A stretch of 64,000 bases of DNA, from positions 2,273,145-2,337,144 of the forward strand of contig NZ_CP019332.1 in the NCBI RefSeq assembly GCF_002163855.1, written 5' to 3'. A model generated the notes under the pieces. It saw nothing but the letters and a program-made list of their open reading frames with translations. It was not told the DNA's origin and made no database searches. Each line of letters starts with the position of its first letter. The stretch's first letter is position 1. Source of the stretch: Winogradskyella sp. PC-19. Lineage in GTDB: Bacteria; Bacteroidota; Bacteroidia; Flavobacteriales; Flavobacteriaceae. The position numbers were made by a program, and so were the translations under genes. This document shows, piece after piece, positions 58,613 through 64,000 of this stretch.

Positions 58613-60991
58613 TTGGACATTAACGATAACATAGAGTCACCACTTATTCTTAAGGTCAGTTTTAATAAATATTTGAATCAGTTTCAAAGACTTATTAATG
58701 CTGACAATGATTTTATTGCTGCAAATGCAAGGCGTATACTAAAAATTGCTGATGATAATCCAGTATTAAGAGATGGTTTTAGCGACACGTCTTTATTTAA
58801 AACTTATGAGACTGAAATAGAGAGTTTACTTCAAGACGCATTTAGTCCATTACTAACAAATAATGAGATTAAAACAGCTTCTGTACCATTTCATGATCTT
58901 ATATTTAATTCATCTGAGCGTTTCAAATCTATTTTAAAAACAGCAGGAGAAGGGTTTGAATTACAAATAAAAAATATGCCTGTAGATCAGAGGTATATAA
59001 TAGCCTGTACAATTATTCTTAACTTCTGTTACGGATATAATCTTAATTTTAAAAGACCATTTTTTTACGAAATACCTGACGCTAATGGTATTATGCGTTA
59101 TTATAAAATTCTATATAATGCAGATTTTACAGAAATAGTACCTAAAAAGAATGTTCCTAAAATAACGGATGAAGATTATCACCAATTATTAGATAATTTT
59201 GAAAACATAGACCTTTGGAAAGAGAAATTTCCACCAAACAGTTATGAGTTCAAAGGTTTTGTAATATCTAATATTTTTGATGTTACTGATGATCAATCTA
59301 TATCAAATATTAAGTCCACTTTAATAGGAGAAGATAAAAGAAAAGATGAGAGCTTCATGGAAAATTTTCATGAGATTTTTCGCTCTCTACTTGGTTTAAA
59401 GGACATTAAAGTGGGGTTTTCTATTTATAACGAAGACGAAGATACGTTTGAGCGTGTTTATGGAACAGGTATGAATAGCTTTTTACTTAACGAATTAGAA
59501 ACTGCGGAATGTTCTGACTCATTGTGTAGCTGGTCTTATAATAGATTACTTAAAGAAAAGAAATACTTTTCAGTTTCTGATGTAGAGTTAATGTATAAGC
59601 GTTCTGAAGATCAAGCGCCACATGTAAGAGTACTTCATGAACAAGGTATACAAAGTGCCATATTTGCCCCAATAGCAAATGATCAAGGTTTAATGGGTAT
59701 TTTAGAAATTGTATCAGAAGAACCTAAGGTACTTAATAGCATTAACGCTAATAAACTTGTGGATGTGATGCCGTTTATTGTTTCAGCCGTTGAGCGTAGT
59801 AAGAATGAAGAGGAAAATTTAATTGAAGCCATAATTCAGCAAGAATGTACCTCTATTCACTCGAGTGTGCATTGGCGTTTTGAAAAAGAAGCTCGTAATT
59901 TTATAAAAGACCAACTCAATGGTCTAGAACCAAACTTCAATAAAATAGCGTTTGATAATGTATATCCACTTTATGGACAAATTGATATCAAAGGCTCATC
60001 AGAAGCAAGGAATTCTGCAACCCAGAAAGATTTAACACTGCAATTAAAGAAAATTGAAAAAATAATAAAAGAAGCTTCTAAATCAGATAGTCTGCCTATA
60101 TATGAACAGTATCGTTACCAGCTAAAACGATTTTTAGAAGATTTGAAAAATAATTTTCAGGTAGATAGCGAGCAGCGTATTTCAGCCTATATAAAAGAAG
60201 ACATTGAGCCAGTTTTAAAGCATCTTCACACAGATGAAAATTTAAAAGCTCAAATAGATGATTATTTTAAGGCCATTGATTTACAAACCAATGCTATATA
60301 TTATCACCGTAAAGATTATGATGATACCATTTCTATAATTAATAGAGAAATGGCTTCGGTTTTAGATACCAAGCAATTAGAAGCTCAAGATATGTATCCT
60401 CATTATTACGAGCGATATAAGACTGATGGTGTTGAGCATAACATGTATATTGGTGAGTCAATTACTAAGGAAAATAGTTTCAATCCAATTTATCTTTACA
60501 ATCTTAGATTGTGGCAATTGCAGATAATGTGTGAAATGGAAAATACCTATTATCAGATGCAAACGCAATCAAAATTTCCAGTTCACTTAGACGTTGCATC
60601 AATGATTTTAGTATTTAGTCAACCACTGTCTATAAGCTTTAGAATGGATGAAAAGCAGTTTGATGTAGATGGTACATATAATGCTAGATACGAAATTGTA
60701 AAAAAGCGAGTTGATAAAGCGTTTATAAAAGGCACAAACGAACGTATTACTCAAAAAGGGAAAATTACAATAGTATATTCTCAAAAAGAAGACGAGAGAG
60801 AATATTTGAGATACGTTAGATTTTTACAATCAAAACATTATTTAGATACAGATGTCGAAATTTTAGAGCTTCAGGATTTGCAAGCAGTAACGGGTCTAAA
60901 AGCAATTAGGGTAAGTGTATTATACCATAAAGAAGATAATGACAAAGCGTATTATACTTATGATGATTTAATGAAAGAAATAAGTGCCTAA
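58613..60991 (+). CDS. Large GAF-domain protein of unknown function
   Basis: 792 residues, TTG start. A helical N-terminal region (1-245) is followed by a GAF-like domain at about 245-405 (FHEIFRSLLGLKDIKVGFSI, IQSAIFAPIANDQGLMGILE, split at 20), then a long helical part with the charged RFLEDLKNNFQVDSEQRISA region and a C-terminal beta/alpha part (MILVFSQPLSISFRMDEKQF). No kinase, cyclase or HTH output is visible. No membrane segment. It overlaps the convergent HD-PycTM gene by 4 bases. Possibly a cytosolic sensor; ligand unknown. Confidence 0.7.
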   Translation: MDINDNIESPLILKVSFNKYLNQFQRLINADNDFIAANARRILKIADDNPVLRDGFSDTSLFKTYETEIESLLQDAFSPLLTNNEIKTASVPFHDLIFNSSERFKSILKTAGEGFELQIKNMPVDQRYIIACTIILNFCYGYNLNFKRPFFYEIPDANGIMRYYKILYNADFTEIVPKKNVPKITDEDYHQLLDNFENIDLWKEKFPPNSYEFKGFVISNIFDVTDDQSISNIKSTLIGEDKRKDESFMENFHEIFRSLLGLKDIKVGFSIYNEDEDTFERVYGTGMNSFLLNELETAECSDSLCSWSYNRLLKEKKYFSVSDVELMYKRSEDQAPHVRVLHEQGIQSAIFAPIANDQGLMGILEIVSEEPKVLNSINANKLVDVMPFIVSAVERSKNEEENLIEAIIQQECTSIHSSVHWRFEKEARNFIKDQLNGLEPNFNKIAFDNVYPLYGQIDIKGSSEARNSATQKDLTLQLKKIEKIIKEASKSDSLPIYEQYRYQLKRFLEDLKNNFQVDSEQRISAYIKEDIEPVLKHLHTDENLKAQIDDYFKAIDLQTNAIYYHRKDYDDTISIINREMASVLDTKQLEAQDMYPHYYERYKTDGVEHNMYIGESITKENSFNPIYLYNLRLWQLQIMCEMENTYYQMQTQSKFPVHLDVASMILVFSQPLSISFRMDEKQFDVDGTYNARYEIVKKRVDKAFIKGTNERITQKGKITIVYSQKEDEREYLRYVRFLQSKHYLDTDVEILELQDLQAVTGLKAIRVSVLYHKEDNDKAYYTYDDLMKEISA

Positions 60992-62187
60992 GCTGGGTTT
61001 CCTGATACTGCAAAAGATATAGCAAAAGCTATTACACTTATGACTAAGCCTATTATAAATACAGTATAAGTTGTTCGCAGTAAGTTGTATTTTCTGTTTA
61101 ATACTAATCCTAAAAAGTATAAATCTTTAGTAAGAGAACCATAAAGATAGTCTTTGTCTTTCATCATTTCGGTCATAGCCCATTCAAACTCATCGAGTTT
61201 CATTTGATGAAAATTTCCAAAGAATAAAAGATTGACCTTTTTGTTAGCAACATCTTCTTTAGTAAACTTACCTTTGGTCACATTTGGCCTAGTAGCCATA
61301 ACAGAAAGTACAATAGACGCTACTGTAGACGTCATAAAAATAAGTGTCGGATAGATTAGATATGTATTTGAAGGATTATCTAATTTTGGTAATAAATTAG
61401 ACAAGGCAACAGATATAATAATTGCATTAACAGATAGTAAAATATTGGCTTTTGTATCCGCAATATCGCTGAGTGTTATATGATTTCTTAATGCAACCCG
61501 GAACATGGTCTCAATGCCACGGTCTGGTAAATCTAATTTCTCCTTTTTAAATTTTAATTCTGCCTTTTTCTGTTTTAGTTTTTCAGTAGATGCTTTGATT
61601 TTGTTTTGACTCTGTATAAGATTAGCTAGATTTTTACCTTTTCTACCTTCCCATTTACTTGCTGCTAAAGAAGAATAGAAAGTATGGTTGGTCAAAAAGT
61701 TAATATTCTCTTCAATCCACTCTGATTTAGGTATTTTTTTACCCAAAGTTAATTCCCACTCTTTGCGTAATAAGGATGCGTAATTATCATAATTTTTACT
61801 AGATATATGAGCACAGTCAGCATCTCTAATAATACCTTCGAGGTTAGTTTTAGGCTCATAAGCCATTTCTGTTGCAAGAATGATTTTAGAGATTGCTTTA
61901 ATATCTTCTTCAGAACCATTATTTTCTTTTAAAAAGGCTTTGGCTATTTTTGCGCTTTCTTTTTCGTGTCCTTTTATGGTTTTTGTAAATCCTGTGTCAT
62001 GAAACCAAGCTGCTAAAATAAGCTGGTGTTGTTCGGTTTCGGAGAGATTACTTTCTTTAGCTAAATCTTTAGCCTTATTAACAACACGTTGAGTATGTGC
62101 TAGATTATGATATACAAACTTGGAGTCTAGATTGTCATTTAAGAACTTTGTTACAAAATCTTCAGCCTTTTTTATAAGTGTTTCCAT
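60988..62187 (-). CDS. HD-domain phosphohydrolase fused to a PycTM (Pycsar effector-like) membrane domain
   Basis: 399 residues. Residues 20-170 form an HD domain: metal ligands in YHNLAHTQRV (His), AAWFHDTGF (His-Asp) and IIRDADCAHI (Asp). A coiled coil (KIKASTEKLKQKKAELKFKK) links to a C-terminal region starting GIETMFRVALRNHITLSDIA with three or four helices (LLSVNAIIISVALSNLL, LIFMTSTVASIVLSVMAT, VFIIGLVISVIAFAISF), the pattern of PycTM, the membrane effector of Pycsar anti-phage systems. No uridylate or cytidylate cyclase is adjacent. Domain call by pattern; function as a self-resetting nucleotide-gated effector is inference. Confidence 0.78.
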   Translation of the reverse strand: METLIKKAEDFVTKFLNDNLDSKFVYHNLAHTQRVVNKAKDLAKESNLSETEQHQLILAAWFHDTGFTKTIKGHEKESAKIAKAFLKENNGSEEDIKAISKIILATEMAYEPKTNLEGIIRDADCAHISSKNYDNYASLLRKEWELTLGKKIPKSEWIEENINFLTNHTFYSSLAASKWEGRKGKNLANLIQSQNKIKASTEKLKQKKAELKFKKEKLDLPDRGIETMFRVALRNHITLSDIADTKANILLSVNAIIISVALSNLLPKLDNPSNTYLIYPTLIFMTSTVASIVLSVMATRPNVTKGKFTKEDVANKKVNLLFFGNFHQMKLDEFEWAMTEMMKDKDYLYGSLTKDLYFLGLVLNRKYNLLRTTYTVFIIGLVISVIAFAISFAVSGNPA

Positions 62188-62368
62188 AGAAAAAAATAAT
62201 GACGAATTTAAGAATTATTTGTGAGCAATAAATGAGCCATTACTCTAACTTGTGATTATTAAACATTTTTTTGAAAGGAATTATACCTGTTATCGACTTA
62301 TTTTTTATACACTTTCAAGACCGTTCAACTAGCAAATTTTCAGTCCAACCATTCTCAAACCGATATCA

Positions 62369-62650
62369 ATGAAAGCAATTTGGAATAACAAGATAATAGC
62401 CGAAAGTAATGATACCATAGTCATTGAAGGTAATCATTATTTTCCTCACAATAGTATCAATAAAGCCTATTTTAAAACCAGTGATACGCATACAGTCTGC
62501 CCTTGGAAAGGTACAGCTTCGTATTATACCATAGATGTTGATGGAAAACAAAATCTCGATGCTGCTTGGTTTTATCCTGAGGTTTCAGAATTGGCAAAGC
62601 ACATAAAAAACAGAGTTGCGTTTTGGCGAGGTATAACCATTCAAGAATAG
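62369..62650 (+). CDS. DUF427 family protein
   Basis: 93 residues, a single DUF427 domain: [20 protein letters not shown] at the start, [19 protein letters not shown] (the CPWKG-x-A-x-YY mark) in the middle and [20 protein letters not shown] (the A-W-x-YP-x-P-like motif). Cytosolic, function unknown. Four bases before the hydrolase-OsmC fusion gene and probably cotranscribed. Confidence 0.92.
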   Translation: MKAIWNNKIIAESNDTIVIEGNHYFPHNSINKAYFKTSDTHTVCPWKGTASYYTIDVDGKQNLDAAWFYPEVSELAKHIKNRVAFWRGITIQE

Positions 62651-62654
62651 TTAC

Positions 62655-63875
62655 ATGAAAAGTCAAAAACTAAAAATCGAAAATCGAAACGGAATTACGT
62701 TGCATGCTCATTTAGAGTTACCAGCAAATCAAAAACCAAATTACTACACCATTTTTGCACATTGTTTTACTTGTAGTAGTAGTTTGAGTGCAGTCCGAAA
62801 TGTAAGCAGAGCATTAACTCAAGACGGTTTTGCGGTGGTTCGTTTTGATTTTACAGGATTAGGTAGAAGCGAAGGTGAGTTTGCGGACAGTCATTTTTCA
62901 GCAAATGTAGACGACCTATTAGATGTACACGCTTATATGACTCAACATTTTGATGCACCTAGTTTATTAGTTGGTCATTCCTTAGGTGGTGCAGCAGTTT
63001 TAGTCGCAGCCTCAAAAATAAAAGCGATAAAAGCAGTTGCAACAATCGGAGCTCCTGCAGACGTAGAACATGTAAAACACTTGTTTTCTCATGGAATTGA
63101 TGAGGTGAAAGAAAAAGGAGAAGCTCAGGTAAATATTGGTGGACGTCCTTTTAAGATAAACACCAGTTTTGTTGAAGCTTTTGATAAGACAGACTTACCA
63201 AAGATTGTTAAAGATCTCAGAAAACCATTGTTGATTTTGCATTCTCCAATAGACACCATTGTAGGCATAAATAATGCTGAAAAATTATATATCAGTGCAC
63301 ATCATCCCAAGAGTTTTATAACGTTAGATGATGCAGACCATTTATTGTCTAAAGAACGAGATAGTTTGTATGTAGGAGAAGTTATCGGTACTTGGGTGAA
63401 ACGTTATTTTCCTCAAATAGAAAATACAATGTTAGATACAGAAGGTGAGCAGCTAGTTGGTCATCTAAATATAGTCGAAGATAATTTTACGACTTCCATA
63501 CAAACAAAGAATCATACAATGATTGCTGACGAACCTGCTAGTATTGGAGGTAGCGATTTTGGTCCTTCACCATACGAATACCTAAACGCAGCTTTAGCCG
63601 CATGTACAGTCATGACACTAAAAATGTACGCAGAGCGTAAGAAATGGGATTTACAAGAAGTCTTTGTGTATATTTCGCATTCTAGAGTTCATAGTGATGA
63701 CTTAAATGTAAGCGTAGATAAGCCAAAATATTTAGATCATATCAGCAAAAAACTAAAATTTGTTGGTAACTTAGACAATCAGCAAAAAGAAAGATTGAAA
63801 GAGATTGCATCGCGTTGCCCAGTTCATAAAACAATTGCTAGCGAAGTTATTTTTGACACAAAAATATTAGACTAA
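62655..63875 (+). CDS. Alpha/beta hydrolase-OsmC fusion protein
   Basis: 406 residues. N-terminal alpha/beta hydrolase (1-250): nucleophile [16 protein letters not shown] (Ser near 108), acid [16 protein letters not shown], His in [10 protein letters not shown]-terminal OsmC/Ohr domain (about 270-405): [20 protein letters not shown] and SRCPVHKTI supply the two redox cysteines used by Ohr-type thiol peroxidases against organic hydroperoxides. The fusion is a known architecture and suggests an esterase plus peroxidase acting on the same oxidised lipids. Six bases before the EgtB-like start. Confidence 0.9.
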   Translation: MKSQKLKIENRNGITLHAHLELPANQKPNYYTIFAHCFTCSSSLSAVRNVSRALTQDGFAVVRFDFTGLGRSEGEFADSHFSANVDDLLDVHAYMTQHFDAPSLLVGHSLGGAAVLVAASKIKAIKAVATIGAPADVEHVKHLFSHGIDEVKEKGEAQVNIGGRPFKINTSFVEAFDKTDLPKIVKDLRKPLLILHSPIDTIVGINNAEKLYISAHHPKSFITLDDADHLLSKERDSLYVGEVIGTWVKRYFPQIENTMLDTEGEQLVGHLNIVEDNFTTSIQTKNHTMIADEPASIGGSDFGPSPYEYLNAALAACTVMTLKMYAERKKWDLQEVFVYISHSRVHSDDLNVSVDKPKYLDHISKKLKFVGNLDNQQKERLKEIASRCPVHKTIASEVIFDTKILD

Positions 63876-63881
63876 TAAATT

Positions 63882-64000
63882 TTGGAAACACAAACTGCAA
63901 CAGAAACATTAAAAGACCGTTTTTTAAAGATTAGAGAAAAAACAGAAAGTATTTGTGCGTCTCTAGAAATTGATGACTTTTCTACTCAGCCAGTGGACTT
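63882..64000 (+). CDS. egtB: EgtB-like ergothioneine biosynthesis protein, N-terminal part (partial)
   Basis: 39 codons and part of the next from a TTG start, running off the right edge: LKDRFLKIREKTESICASLE then IDDFSTQPVD. The helix pair followed by the D-x-x-x-QP motif is the start of the DinB_2 domain of EgtB, which joins hercynine to a thiol donor in ergothioneine synthesis. The window ends before the HxxxHxH iron site, so the call rests on this motif and the stress-related neighbours. Confidence 0.65.
   Translation, partial: METQTATETLKDRFLKIREKTESICASLEIDDFSTQPVD

Noticed and set aside
1-64000. CRISPR arrays, prophage or complete insertion sequences
   Set aside because: No regularly spaced direct repeats, integrase, transposase or phage structural genes were seen.

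Overview
The window looks like a chromosomal segment of a marine-type member of the Flavobacteriaceae (Bacteroidota). The evidence is low GC, no Shine-Dalgarno pattern, frequent TTG/GTG starts, many promoters of the Bacteroidota form TTG-N17-23-TAnnTTTG, type IX secretion (T9SS) sorting domains, a TrxR-type ferredoxin reductase, and many family-typical proteins (DUF6252, DUF4230, DUF4407, M56/BlaI pairs). Most of it is housekeeping and ordinary accessory genes. There is no phage, CRISPR array or complete insertion sequence.

Layout. 1-6.7 kb: a gene tail, a YHS protein, a LuxE-like protein, a T9SS lamin-tail protein, a PhoB/PhoR-type two-component pair and a glycosyltransferase. 6.7-11.3 kb: trmB, a LysE transporter, an alkyltransferase-like protein, Mrp and NifU-like iron-sulfur proteins, then a ferredoxin reductase/ferredoxin pair behind a CRP/FNR-type dyad. 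11.3-16.1 kb (minus): metallophosphoesterase, a secreted-protein gene broken by a 7-bp tandem duplication, glutaryl-CoA dehydrogenase, trmN6, rimM, rpsP. 16.3-23.5 kb: a surface lipoprotein, dnaE with a built-in exonuclease, thioredoxin, DUF58, tRNA-Asp. 23.5-27.2 kb: a hairpin-rich gap, a 55-aa exported peptide, a TPR histidine kinase with its response regulator, and a probable activator-dependent small RNA.

27.2-34.1 kb: the first BlaI/M56 module, whose M56 protein ends in two copies of a TonB-C-like domain, followed by a TPR protein and a lipoprotein carrying a third version of that domain; then membrane proteins. 34.1-41.7 kb: glycosyltransferase and flippase-like pair, ruvC, hemW and small enzymes. 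41.7-47.5 kb: a complete 4-hydroxyproline catabolic operon divergent from an AraC-type regulator. 47.5-54.1 kb: PhnA, DUF1272, NTF2-like, DUF4407 and the second BlaI/M56 module with a proline-rich, internally repeated sensor. 54.2-64 kb: M28 and M20 peptidases, DoxX-like protein, tRNA-Leu, a T9SS domain remnant, a GAF protein, an HD-PycTM (Pycsar effector-like) fusion, DUF427, an alpha/beta hydrolase-OsmC fusion and the start of an EgtB-like gene.

The most interesting signals are: the HD-PycTM fusion with no cyclase beside it; the two BlaI/M56 modules with different operators and elaborated periplasmic parts; the phased TACGG-N5-CCGTA sites at about -41 and -63 of a promoter that drives only a short non-coding terminated transcript; the CRP-like site at about -40 of the ferredoxin reductase promoter; the alkyltransferase-like protein with Ala in place of the active-site Cys; and the 7-bp duplication breaking an otherwise intact gene. 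All family calls are from reading the sequence; no database search was run.
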